From the NCBI GenBank assembly GCA_018449595.1, contig JAAVUU010000003.1, forward strand, positions 186,001 through 250,000: DNA of 64,000 nt. The letters are read 5' to 3'. A program made the position numbers and the translations under genes. This document shows, piece after piece, positions 50,850 through 58,617 of the stretch. The notes beneath the pieces are model-generated. The model was not told where the DNA came from. It made no database searches and was given only the letters and a program-made list of their open reading frames with translations. How positions within the stretch are numbered: position 1 is the first letter of the stretch; every line of letters starts with the position of its first letter. The stretch comes from Rhizobiales bacterium dw_265 (GTDB lineage: Bacteria; Pseudomonadota; Alphaproteobacteria; Micropepsales; Micropepsaceae).

Positions 50850-51508
50850 CGCCGGCCGAGATGGAAATCCTGGCTACCAGTTTTGTGGTGGCGGCCAAGG
50901 CGCTGCTGGTGCTGCCATTGGCCATCGCCGCCGCCTTCGCGCTGTCGCGGCCGCGCCTGCCGGGGCGGCTGGCGCTGGACGGGTTCGTGCATCTGCCGAT
51001 GATCCTGCCGCCGGTGCTGGTGGGTTTCCTGCTGCTGATGCTGCTGGGGCGCCAGGGCCCGCTGGGCGGCGTGTTGCATCTGGCGTTCACCCAGAATGGC
51101 GCGGCGCTGGCGACGGCGGTGATGATCTTCCCGCTGCTGGTGCGCAGCATCCGCCTGTCTTTCGAGGCCACCGATCCACGCCTGCTGGATGCCGCCGCCA
51201 TGCTGGGCGCGGGGCCATGGGATCGTTTCCTGACCGTGGCGCTGCCGCTGGCCCTGCCGGGCATCGTGGCGGGCGCGGTCACCGCCTTCGCCGCCGCGAT
51301 GGGCGAGTTCGGCGCGGTCATCACCTTCGCCGCCAATATTCCGGGGGTAACCCAGACGCTGCCGCTGGCGATCTATGCGGTGTTGCAGCAGCCGGGCGGC
51401 GAGGCGCAGGCGATGCGCCTGGCGGCCCTGTCGCTCGCCCTGGCGTTGAGCGGCCTGGCGGTGGCGGAAGGCTTTCAATACTGGGCGCGGCGGCGGCTGT
51501 CGCGATGA
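50843..51508 (+). CDS. modB: Molybdate ABC transporter permease ModB
   Basis: A 221-residue inner-membrane permease with five to six helices. The ABC-coupling EAA loop is seen as DAAAMLGAGPWDRFLTVALPLALPGI. MGEFGAVITFAANIPG is the conserved ModB segment. It overlaps moeA by 7 bases and modC by ATGA. Confidence 0.95.
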   Translation: MLTPAEMEILATSFVVAAKALLVLPLAIAAAFALSRPRLPGRLALDGFVHLPMILPPVLVGFLLLMLLGRQGPLGGVLHLAFTQNGAALATAVMIFPLLVRSIRLSFEATDPRLLDAAAMLGAGPWDRFLTVALPLALPGIVAGAVTAFAAAMGEFGAVITFAANIPGVTQTLPLAIYAVLQQPGGEAQAMRLAALSLALALSGLAVAEGFQYWARRRLSR

Positions 51509-52476
51509 CGCTGGATATCAACCTCCATTTCAGTCGTGGCGCTTTCCGGCTGGAAGCGCAACTGTCGCTTCCCGCCGGAATCACGGCGCTGTTCGGCCCG
51601 TCGGGCAGCGGCAAGTCCAGCCTGCTGGCGGCGATCGCGGGATTGGCGCGGGCGCGCGGACGGATCGCGCTGGACGGAGAAGAGATGCAGCACCTTCCCG
51701 CCCATCGCCGCGGCATCGGGCTGGTGTTCCAGGATGCGCGGCTGTTCCCGCATCTGGATGTGCGCGCGAACCTTCTCTATGCCCGGCGCCGCGCGCGCCA
51801 GCCGCGCCAACTGGAAGAGGTGGCGCGTTTCTTCGATATCGAGGGCCTGCTGGACCGGGCCGTGACCAATCTTTCGGGCGGCGAGAAAAGCCGCGTCGCG
51901 CTGGCGCGGGCGCTGATCGCGGCGCCCCGGCTGCTGCTGCTGGACGAACCCTTCGCGGCGCTGGACGGCATTCGCCGCAGCGCCTTCATAGCCACCCTGC
52001 TGGAGGCGCAGCGCGCTTTCGGCTTTTCCATGCTGGTGGTGACACATGACATTGCCGAAGCCTGCGCCCTGGCAGGGCATGTGGTGGCGCTGAAACAGGG
52101 GCGGGTCGTGGCGTCGGGCGCTTTTGCGCAAACCGCCCGCACCCCCGAATTCCAGGCGCTGCTGGACCCGCGCGATGTCGGCGCGGCGCTGCCGCCCGCG
52201 GCGCTGGTCAGCGGCCATGCGGCAGGGCCGGCGGCACTGTGGCTGCGCGCCGACCAGGTGCTGGTCGCGGCCGCGCGGCCCAGCGCCCTTTCGGCCCGCA
52301 ATATTCTCGAAAGCCGTGTGCGCGCCATCGTGACCGAAGCCGGCGGCAGCCGCCTGGTCGAGCTGGACAGCCCGGCCGGGCCGATCCTGTCGCGCCTGAC
52401 GCCCGAGGCTGTGGATGCGCTGGCGCTTGCGCCGGGCGGTACGGCCTGGGCGGTGTTCAAGGCGCATGCGATATGA
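51505..52476 (+). CDS. modC: Molybdate ABC transporter ATPase ModC
   Basis: A 323-residue ATPase: Walker A GPSGSGKSS, GLVFQDARLFPHLDV as Q-loop, signature LSGGEKSRVALARAL, Walker B LLLLDEPFAALD and switch His in VVTHD. From about residue 255 a mop/TOBE domain (SARNILESRVRAIV) binds molybdate for feedback. It is coupled to modB by ATGA and overlaps an alternative ATG of the next gene. Confidence 0.95.
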   Translation: MTLDINLHFSRGAFRLEAQLSLPAGITALFGPSGSGKSSLLAAIAGLARARGRIALDGEEMQHLPAHRRGIGLVFQDARLFPHLDVRANLLYARRRARQPRQLEEVARFFDIEGLLDRAVTNLSGGEKSRVALARALIAAPRLLLLDEPFAALDGIRRSAFIATLLEAQRAFGFSMLVVTHDIAEACALAGHVVALKQGRVVASGAFAQTARTPEFQALLDPRDVGAALPPAALVSGHAAGPAALWLRADQVLVAAARPSALSARNILESRVRAIVTEAGGSRLVELDSPAGPILSRLTPEAVDALALAPGGTAWAVFKAHAI

Positions 52477-52487
52477 GGAGAATGACG

Positions 52488-52940
52488 ATGATGCGGACCA
52501 TCGCCGGTTTTATCTGCGTCCTGGCGGCCATGCCCGCATCGGCGCAAACCGCCTGTCCAGCGGCCACACCGCTTGCTGCCGCCGTCTCGGCCGGGAGCGC
52601 GCCTGCTATCCATCCCGGACAGACGGTTCAGCTTGCGCTCCAGCCCGCGCCGCAGGTGCGGTTCGCCGTTCCCGCCCACCGCCCCGACGACGCCAAGACC
52701 TATGGCGGCGTGCTGGCCGTGACGGTGCCCGCGACGGGTGCCTGGCGGGTGGGACTGGGCGGCGGCGCCTGGATTGAAGTGGTGCAGGACGGCAAGGCGG
52801 TGGCGTCGGTGGCGCACCGGCATGGCGACGGCTGCATCGTCAAGATGGTGGATTTTCCGCTGCAGGCGGGACCGGCGCAGATCGAATTGTCTGCCGCCAG
52901 CGCGCCCGGCCTGCGGCTTGAGGTCGGCCCCGCCGACTGA
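52488..52940 (+). CDS. Small exported protein in the molybdate operon, unrecognised
   Basis: A 150-residue protein with a signal peptide (MMRTIAGFICVLAAMPASAQ) and an apparently all-beta mature part with a pair of Cys (TACPAA and DGCIVK) that could form a disulfide. The pattern VRFAVPAHRPDDAKTYGGVL, then TGAWRVGLGGGAWIEVVQDGK, suggests a small periplasmic beta-sandwich that might bind a ligand. Four in-frame ATGs exist; 52488 was picked because GAGGAG lies six bases ahead. It sits between modC and modE and is co-transcribed with them, so a periplasmic role linked to molybdate or to the Mo-hydroxylase is likely. I do not recognise the family. Confidence 0.7.
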   Translation: MMRTIAGFICVLAAMPASAQTACPAATPLAAAVSAGSAPAIHPGQTVQLALQPAPQVRFAVPAHRPDDAKTYGGVLAVTVPATGAWRVGLGGGAWIEVVQDGKAVASVAHRHGDGCIVKMVDFPLQAGPAQIELSAASAPGLRLEVGPAD

Positions 52941-52982
52941 TGCCGTCTGGACGCGGCATGCGGCTTGCGCCAATTCTACCGC

Positions 52983-53357
52983 ATGACGCGCCTGTTCATC
53001 CGCATTGATTTCGAGCCCTCCGGCAGCGCGCTGGGACCGGGCATGGCGCGGCTGCTGGAACTGGTGGGAGAAAAAGGCTCGATCCGCGCCGCCGCCGCCG
53101 CGATGGGCATGAGCTATCGCAAGGCCTGGCTGCTGATCCAGGACATCCAGAAGACCTTCAACGGAACCGTGGTCACGGCAAAGGTGGGCGGCGTGTCCGG
53201 TGGCGGAACCAGGCTCACGCCGCTGGGCGAGAGGCTGTTGCAACTCTATCGCAAGGTGGAAAGCCGCGCGGCGCGTGCGGCGGAAGACGAACTGGCAACG
53301 CTGGCGTCGATGATCCAGGCCAATGCGCCGCGCCGCCGCCGCAAGCGCAAGCCGTGA
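52983..53357 (+). CDS. Short ModE-type molybdenum regulator (DNA-binding domain only)
   Basis: A 124-residue winged-helix protein that matches the N-terminal domain of ModE: LLELVGEKGSIRAAAAAMGMSYRKAWLLIQDI contains the LysR-like helix-turn-helix and the SYRKAW recognition segment; GGGTRLTPLGERLL is the wing. The two molybdate-binding mop domains of full ModE (about 262 residues) are absent, so it cannot sense molybdate as E. coli ModE does, unless helped by another protein such as ModC. The C-terminus is very basic (RRRRKRKP). The ATG at MTRLFI was chosen; a TTG six codons upstream is possible. A dyad overlaps its stop. Confidence 0.85.
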   Translation: MTRLFIRIDFEPSGSALGPGMARLLELVGEKGSIRAAAAAMGMSYRKAWLLIQDIQKTFNGTVVTAKVGGVSGGGTRLTPLGERLLQLYRKVESRAARAAEDELATLASMIQANAPRRRRKRKP

Positions 53358-53375
53358 TATCCGATTGGATATCAC
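53354..53375. promoter_or_regulatory. Perfect dyad between modE and the Mo-hydroxylase operon
   Basis: Nine-base arms GTGATATCC and GGATATCAC flank GATT. The modE stop codon lies in the left arm, and the Mo-hydroxylase ATG is 79 bases downstream. The low GC of the arms in this GC-rich context suggests a protein-binding operator (short ModE or the downstream AraC) rather than a simple terminator, although a pyrimidine-rich run follows. Confidence 0.5.
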
Positions 53376-53453
53376 GCTGCTCTTTTCCCTTTCCACTGTC
53401 ACCGGCGCGGCGCATAATTTCGGCATATTGCTGCGTAGCCATTGGGGAAGTTC

Positions 53454-53909
53454 ATGATCCCGCTTGAGATCAACGGCCAGACACACCAGGTCGAGGTTTC
53501 CGCCGATACGCCCTTGTTGTGGGTGCTGCGCGACGTGCTGGGCCTGACCGGCACCAAGTTCGGCTGCGGCATCGCCCAGTGCGGCGCCTGCACCGTGCAT
53601 GTCGACGGCCAGGCGGTGCGCTCCTGCCTGTTGCCCGCGGGCGCGATCAAGGGCCGCAAGATCACCACCATCGAGGCGGTGGGCGCAACGCCGGCCGGGG
53701 CCAAGGTGCAGAAAGCCTGGCTGGATCTGGAAGTGATCCAGTGCGGCTATTGCCAGTCCGGCCAGATCATGTCGGCGGCGGCGCTGCTGGCCTCCACGCC
53801 GCATCCCGACGACAGCGACATAGACGCCGCCATGGCGGGAAACATCTGCCGCTGCGGCACCTATGTGCGCATCCGGGCCGCGATCAAGAAAGCCGCCGGC
53901 GCGGCGTAG
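53454..53909 (+). CDS. Isoquinoline 1-oxidoreductase-type small subunit, two [2Fe-2S] clusters
   Basis: A 151-residue iron-sulfur subunit of a xanthine-oxidase-family enzyme. The plant-type cluster is held by C38, C43, C46 and C58; the second by C97, C100, C132 and C134 (CGYCQSGQ and CRCGTY). It passes electrons from the molybdenum subunit to the cytochrome. GGGGAAG precedes the ATG at 53454; a TTG four codons earlier is possible. The large subunit follows after 9 bases. Confidence 0.93.
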   Translation: MIPLEINGQTHQVEVSADTPLLWVLRDVLGLTGTKFGCGIAQCGACTVHVDGQAVRSCLLPAGAIKGRKITTIEAVGATPAGAKVQKAWLDLEVIQCGYCQSGQIMSAAALLASTPHPDDSDIDAAMAGNICRCGTYVRIRAAIKKAAGAA

Positions 53910-53918
53910 GGAATTTCC

Positions 53919-56054
53919 ATGTCATCTGCCCGCCCCGAACTGTCCCGCCGCACGCTGCTGAAAACCGGCGCGGTGCTGCTCTATGGCTTCCATATGCCGC
54001 TGGCGCAGGCCGCGACGGCGGGTTTTGCGCCCAACGCCTTCATCCGCATCGCGGGCGACGGCAAGATCACGCTGATCATGCCGCAGGTGGAGATGGGGCA
54101 GGGCGTCTATACCTCCGTCGCCATGATCCTGGCCGAGGAGATGGATGCCGATTTCGCGCAAGTGACCCTGGAACATGCCCCGCCCGACGAGGCGCATTAC
54201 GCCAATCCCATGCTGGGGATGCAGGCGACGGGAAATTCCAACTCCATTCGCGCCTTCTGGAAGCCGTTGCGCACGGCGGGCGCCACCGCCCGCGCCTTGC
54301 TGGTGATGGCCGCCGCGCAGCAATGGGTTGTCGATCCCGCATCCTGCACCACCGCCGCCAGCCAGGTGATCCATGCCGCCAGCGGCCGCAAGCTGGGCTA
54401 TGGCGCGCTCGCGGCGCGCGCCGCCGGCCTGACCCCGCCCGCCACTGTGCCGCTGAAAGACCCGGCCAAATTCACTCTGATCGGCAAGCCGCTGAAGCGG
54501 CTGGACACGCCCGGCAAGGTCAATGGCCAGGCACAGTATGGCATCGACGCCATGCCGCCCGGCGTGAAGTTCGCCACCCTCGCCGCCTCGCCGGTATTCG
54601 GCGGCAAGGTCGCGCATGTCGATGACGGCAAGGCCAGGACAATTCCCGGCGTGCGCCAGGTGGTGGTGCTGGACGATCTGGTGGCGGTGGTGGGCGATCA
54701 CCAATGGGCCGCCAAAAAGGGCCTGGACGCGCTGGTCATCACCTGGAACGAAGGCCCCGGCGCCGCCATCGATTCCGCTTTCATCTGGGACGACATCCGC
54801 AAGGCCAGCGCGCAGAAGGGCGTCGTCGCCAAGGCGGCGGGCGACGCGGACAAGGCGCTGGGCGACGGCGACAGGCTGGACGCCGCCTATGAACTGCCGT
54901 TTCTCGCCCATGCCACCATGGAGCCGCTGAACTGCACGGTGCATGTCACGCCGGGCGCCTGCGAACTGTGGATCGGCACCCAGATCATCGCGCGGGTGCA
55001 ATCGAGCGTCGCCGCGACGCTGGGCCTGTCGCCGGACAAGGTGAAGGTCAATCAGCACCTGATCGGCGGCGGCTTCGGCCGCAGGCTGGAGCCCGACATG
55101 GCGATCAAGGCCGCGCGCATCGCCCAGAAGGTGGATGGCCCGGTCAAGGTCGTCTATACCCGCGAGGAAGATATCCAGCACGACATGTACCGGCCGGTCT
55201 ATCGCGACCTGCTGTCGGCCAGCCTGAAGGACGGCAGGATCGACGGCTGGACCCATCGCATCACCGGCCCGGCGATCATGGCGCGTTTCGCGCCGCCCGC
55301 CTTCCAGCACGGCATTGACGTAGACGCCGTCGACAGCGCGGTGGACATTCCCTACGACATCGCCAACAAGCGCATCGAATATGTCCGTCGCGAAGCGCCG
55401 CTGGTGCCCACCGGCTTCTGGCGCGGCGTCGGCCCCAACAACAATGTCTTCGCCATCGAAAGCTTCATCGACGAACTGGCGCACAAGGCCGGCCAGGACC
55501 CGGTGGCGTTCCGCCTGGCCATGCTGGAGGGCACGCCGCGCCTGAAGGCGGTGGTACGGCAGGCGGCGAAACTGTCCGGCTGGGGCGGGGCGCTGCCCGC
55601 GCGTACCGGGCGCGGCATCGCCGCCCAGATATCCTTCGCCAGTTTCATCGCCACGGTCTGCGAGGCCGAGGCCGACGAGAATGGCGAAGTGAAAATCCGC
55701 CGCATGGTCTCGGTGGTGGATACCGGCATCGCGGTGAACCCAGACACCGTCATTGCCCAGTTGCAGGGTGGGCTGGTCTTCGGCCTGACGGCGGCCCTGC
55801 ATGGCGAGATCACCATCGCCAAAGGCCGGGTGCAGCAGAGCAACTTCAACGATTACCGCATGATGCGGATCAACGAGGTGCCCCGGATCGAGGTGCATCT
55901 GGTCAAGAGCGGCGAGGCGCCGGGCGGCATCGGCGAAACCGGCACCACCGCCGGGCCGCCGTCGCTGGGCAATGCGCTCTATGCCGCCACCGGCATAAGG
56001 CTGCGCCGCCTGCCGATCGACCGCGACGTGCTGGCCGGGAGGAAGCAGGCATGA
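53919..56054 (+). CDS. Isoquinoline 1-oxidoreductase-type molybdopterin large subunit
   Basis: A 711-residue molybdenum hydroxylase subunit, probably a periplasmic aldehyde or N-heterocycle dehydrogenase with MCD cofactor. A Tat signal (LSRRTLLKTGAVLL) starts the protein. Cofactor segments are MPQVEMGQGVYT, IGGGFGRRLE and SGEAPGGIGETGTTAGPP, with the catalytic Glu673 near the end, as in IorB-type enzymes that are one chain longer by gene duplication. It is followed by a triheme cytochrome via ATGA, so electrons go to the respiratory chain rather than NAD. The natural substrate cannot be told. Confidence 0.92.
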   Translation: MSSARPELSRRTLLKTGAVLLYGFHMPLAQAATAGFAPNAFIRIAGDGKITLIMPQVEMGQGVYTSVAMILAEEMDADFAQVTLEHAPPDEAHYANPMLGMQATGNSNSIRAFWKPLRTAGATARALLVMAAAQQWVVDPASCTTAASQVIHAASGRKLGYGALAARAAGLTPPATVPLKDPAKFTLIGKPLKRLDTPGKVNGQAQYGIDAMPPGVKFATLAASPVFGGKVAHVDDGKARTIPGVRQVVVLDDLVAVVGDHQWAAKKGLDALVITWNEGPGAAIDSAFIWDDIRKASAQKGVVAKAAGDADKALGDGDRLDAAYELPFLAHATMEPLNCTVHVTPGACELWIGTQIIARVQSSVAATLGLSPDKVKVNQHLIGGGFGRRLEPDMAIKAARIAQKVDGPVKVVYTREEDIQHDMYRPVYRDLLSASLKDGRIDGWTHRITGPAIMARFAPPAFQHGIDVDAVDSAVDIPYDIANKRIEYVRREAPLVPTGFWRGVGPNNNVFAIESFIDELAHKAGQDPVAFRLAMLEGTPRLKAVVRQAAKLSGWGGALPARTGRGIAAQISFASFIATVCEAEADENGEVKIRRMVSVVDTGIAVNPDTVIAQLQGGLVFGLTAALHGEITIAKGRVQQSNFNDYRMMRINEVPRIEVHLVKSGEAPGGIGETGTTAGPPSLGNALYAATGIRLRRLPIDRDVLAGRKQA

Positions 56055-57388
56055 AAAAGCTGCTGATCGTCCTCATCCTGCTGGTGCTGGCGGGCGCGGC
56101 TTTTGCCGGCTGGATCGTCTTCGGGCCGGGGCCGCTGGATTTCACGGGCGGCAGCCCCGTGGCGCTGGCCGACTATAAGGGCCCCGATCCCAGCGGGGTT
56201 CCCGCGTCGCTGAAGACAGCTTCGCCGGTGGCGCGCGGCGAATATCTCGCCCGCGCCGCCGATTGCGAGGCCTGCCACACCGTGAAGGGCGGCGCGTCTT
56301 TCGCAGGCGGCCTGGCCTTCAAACTGCCCTTCGGCACGCTCTATGCGCCCAACATCACGCCGGATAGGGAGACCGGCATCGGCAACTGGTCGGATGCGGA
56401 TTTCCTCAACGCCGTACACAAGGGCATCGCACGAGACGGCACGCGGCTTTATCCCGCCTTTCCCTATGCCGCCTACACCATGATGAGCGATGCGGATGCG
56501 CTGGCGATCAAGGCTTTCCTGTTCAGCCTGCCGGCGGTCCATGCCCCCACCCCGCCCAACACCTTTGCCTTTCCCTTCAACCAGCGCTGGCTGATGGTTT
56601 TCTGGTCAGCCTTCTTCAATGCCGACCATCGCTTCATGCCGCATCCCGACCGCAGCCCCGAATGGAATCGCGGCGCCTATCTGGCGGAGGCGATGGCCCA
56701 TTGCGGCGACTGCCACACCCCGCGCAACCTGATGCAGGCGCTGGACAACCGGCGCAAGTTCGCCGGTGCGGTGGCCTCGGGCTGGAAGGCTTACGACATC
56801 ACCCAGGATAAAGAGAGCGGCATCGGCGGCTGGGGCGACGACAGCCTGGCCGCGTTCCTCGCCACCGGCCATGCCCAGGGCTATGGCACCGCCTCCGGCC
56901 CGATGGGCGAGGCGGTGGACAAGAGCCTGATGCATCTGGTGCCCCAAGACATCAAGGCGCTGGTCGCCTATCTGCGCACGGTGCCCGCCGTCTCCGATCC
57001 CGCGTTGCCCGCGCCCAAAACCGCGCCCGCGCCTGCCTCGCACCGCGAGGGCGTGGCGGTGGCCGATGCGCGCGGCAAGGCGATCTTCGCCGGGGCCTGC
57101 GCCGGTTGCCATGGCTGGACAGGCCAAAGCCCGGTGCTGACCTATGCCACCTTCACCGGCGGGCGCGCCGTCAACGATCCCGGCGCGCGCAATGTGGCGC
57201 AGGCCATCGTCTGGGGCGTGACGCGCGAGGGCGCGAACGGCCCGGTGGTGATGCCGGCTTTCGGCCAGGCCTATTCCGATGTCGAGATCGCGGCGGTCGC
57301 CAACTATGTGACGGCCCGCTTTGGCGCGGCGCCGTCGTCGCTCACGGCGCGGCAGGTGGCGCAGATCCGCCAGCAGGCCGCGCAATAG
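56051..57388 (+). CDS. Membrane-anchored triheme cytochrome c subunit
   Basis: A 445-residue protein anchored by an N-terminal helix (residues 3-26). Heme motifs are CEACH (72-76), CGDCH (218-222) and CAGCH (350-354), each in a domain like the cytochrome subunit of alcohol and aldehyde dehydrogenases (GGLAF..PFGTLYAPNITPD after the first heme). It takes electrons from the Mo-hydroxylase and gives them to ubiquinone or a terminal oxidase. The ATG overlaps the large-subunit stop (ATGA). Confidence 0.93.
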   Translation: MKKLLIVLILLVLAGAAFAGWIVFGPGPLDFTGGSPVALADYKGPDPSGVPASLKTASPVARGEYLARAADCEACHTVKGGASFAGGLAFKLPFGTLYAPNITPDRETGIGNWSDADFLNAVHKGIARDGTRLYPAFPYAAYTMMSDADALAIKAFLFSLPAVHAPTPPNTFAFPFNQRWLMVFWSAFFNADHRFMPHPDRSPEWNRGAYLAEAMAHCGDCHTPRNLMQALDNRRKFAGAVASGWKAYDITQDKESGIGGWGDDSLAAFLATGHAQGYGTASGPMGEAVDKSLMHLVPQDIKALVAYLRTVPAVSDPALPAPKTAPAPASHREGVAVADARGKAIFAGACAGCHGWTGQSPVLTYATFTGGRAVNDPGARNVAQAIVWGVTREGANGPVVMPAFGQAYSDVEIAAVANYVTARFGAAPSSLTARQVAQIRQQAAQ

Positions 57389-57406
57389 GGCCGCGCCTGG
57401 TGACGC

Positions 57407-58366
57407 CTATGAGGGCCGGATGTCGCCCGGCCGCCGCGCCGAGCGCCGCCGGCCCTGCTCGCGCGCGAAAACGGCGGGCGTGCAGCCGACATGGCGATGG
57501 AACCGCCGGGTGAAATGGCTCTGGTCGGAGAAGCCCGTCATCAAGGCCACCTCCGCCAGCGGCAGGTCGGTGTCGGCGATCAGCGCCTGGGCGCGGCAGA
57601 TGCGGCGCTGCTCGACAAAATTGATCGCGGTGCTGCCGGTGCTGCGCTTGAAAAGCCGGCTGAAGTGGAAGCGGCTGACATTCACCACCGCGGCCAGCTC
57701 GCCAAGGCTTATGGTGCGGTCGAGATTGTCCTCGATGAAGCTGGTCAGCCGCGCCAGTTCGCGCCTGCCCAGCGAGCGGTCTTCGCGCCATTCCAGGGCC
57801 TCGAAGGCATTGTAGCTTCGCAGCAGATGCGCGGCGACGGCGGCGGATACCGTGTCCACGATCAGCGCCTGGGCCGCATGGGGCTTCATGTCCAGTTCCG
57901 CCAGCAGGACCAGCGCCAGGCGCTCGATGACGCAATCGCGCATCTCGAAGACATTGCGGATTTCCACCTGGATGCCGCGATGGCTGAGTTGTTCGGCGGC
58001 GGCGGCGACAAGGGCCGTGGGCACGCGCAGCCGCGCCGAGGGATTGGAATCGCCTTCCCAGGTGGAGTCGTAACCGGCCGGCATGATGAACGCAGCGCCG
58101 GCCGTGAGCACGCCGTCATGGACGCTTCCGGCGCGGCCCTGGACCAGCCGGCCGCTTCCCGACAGGCAATAATTGATCAGATGATGATCGAGCCCGGAAT
58201 AGCTTTCGGCGCAATTGAGATAGCGCGGGTGCAGGTCGATGGTGACGCCGCCCCAGCCGCGATTGCGGCTTGTCGCCACCGGCTGCTGCGGCCGGGCCCG
58301 CAGAATGTCCTCGATCGAAAGCAGCTTGCGGCGAAATGGCGGCTGGAGATCAGCGCAAGCTGTCAT
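57407..58366 (-). CDS. AraC-family transcriptional regulator
   Basis: A 319-residue regulator. The N-terminal half is a cupin-like effector domain; the C-terminal 100 residues hold the double helix-turn-helix, with SLGELAAVVNVSRFHFSRLFK and then FSDQSHFTRRFHRHVGCTPAVFA. It is convergent with the Mo-hydroxylase operon, 18 bases from the cytochrome stop, and is a natural candidate to control it in response to the substrate. No target site is proven. Confidence 0.92.
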   Translation of the reverse strand: MTACADLQPPFRRKLLSIEDILRARPQQPVATSRNRGWGGVTIDLHPRYLNCAESYSGLDHHLINYCLSGSGRLVQGRAGSVHDGVLTAGAAFIMPAGYDSTWEGDSNPSARLRVPTALVAAAAEQLSHRGIQVEIRNVFEMRDCVIERLALVLLAELDMKPHAAQALIVDTVSAAVAAHLLRSYNAFEALEWREDRSLGRRELARLTSFIEDNLDRTISLGELAAVVNVSRFHFSRLFKRSTGSTAINFVEQRRICRAQALIADTDLPLAEVALMTGFSDQSHFTRRFHRHVGCTPAVFAREQGRRRSARRPGDIRPS

Positions 58367-58617
58367 GTTGCCCCCAAGTTAAAAATGCCACAGATGGCTC
58401 CTCTTGCGTTTGAGCCCTCCAGCACAGGGCGTTCCTGTGCCAAACAAAAATTCATATGTATTTCAATACGATATATGGGCAATCGGGGAGCGGCCCGGCG
58501 TCGCGCCCGGTTTCCAGTTTATGGGGGACGGCGGCGGGCCGCTTGTTGCCGCTTGCGCATGCTGGAACAATCTTGCGCGATTGGAAAGGCCCATCAAAGT
58601 TTCCTCCGGGGCGGCCC
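58367..58617. other. Gene-free spacer upstream of the AraC gene, with a small dyad
   Basis: About 250 bases with no supported gene between the antiporter stop and the AraC start, both on the minus strand. It should contain the AraC promoter. GCACAGG (58422-58428) and CCTGTGC (58434-58440) form a short inverted repeat around GCGTT, and an AT-rich segment (AACAAAAATTCATATGTATTTC) lies just beyond it; together they could be an operator and promoter. Confidence 0.45.

Noticed and set aside
53922..55898. Open frame of 658 codons on the minus strand
   Set aside because: Antisense to the molybdopterin large subunit, without domains.
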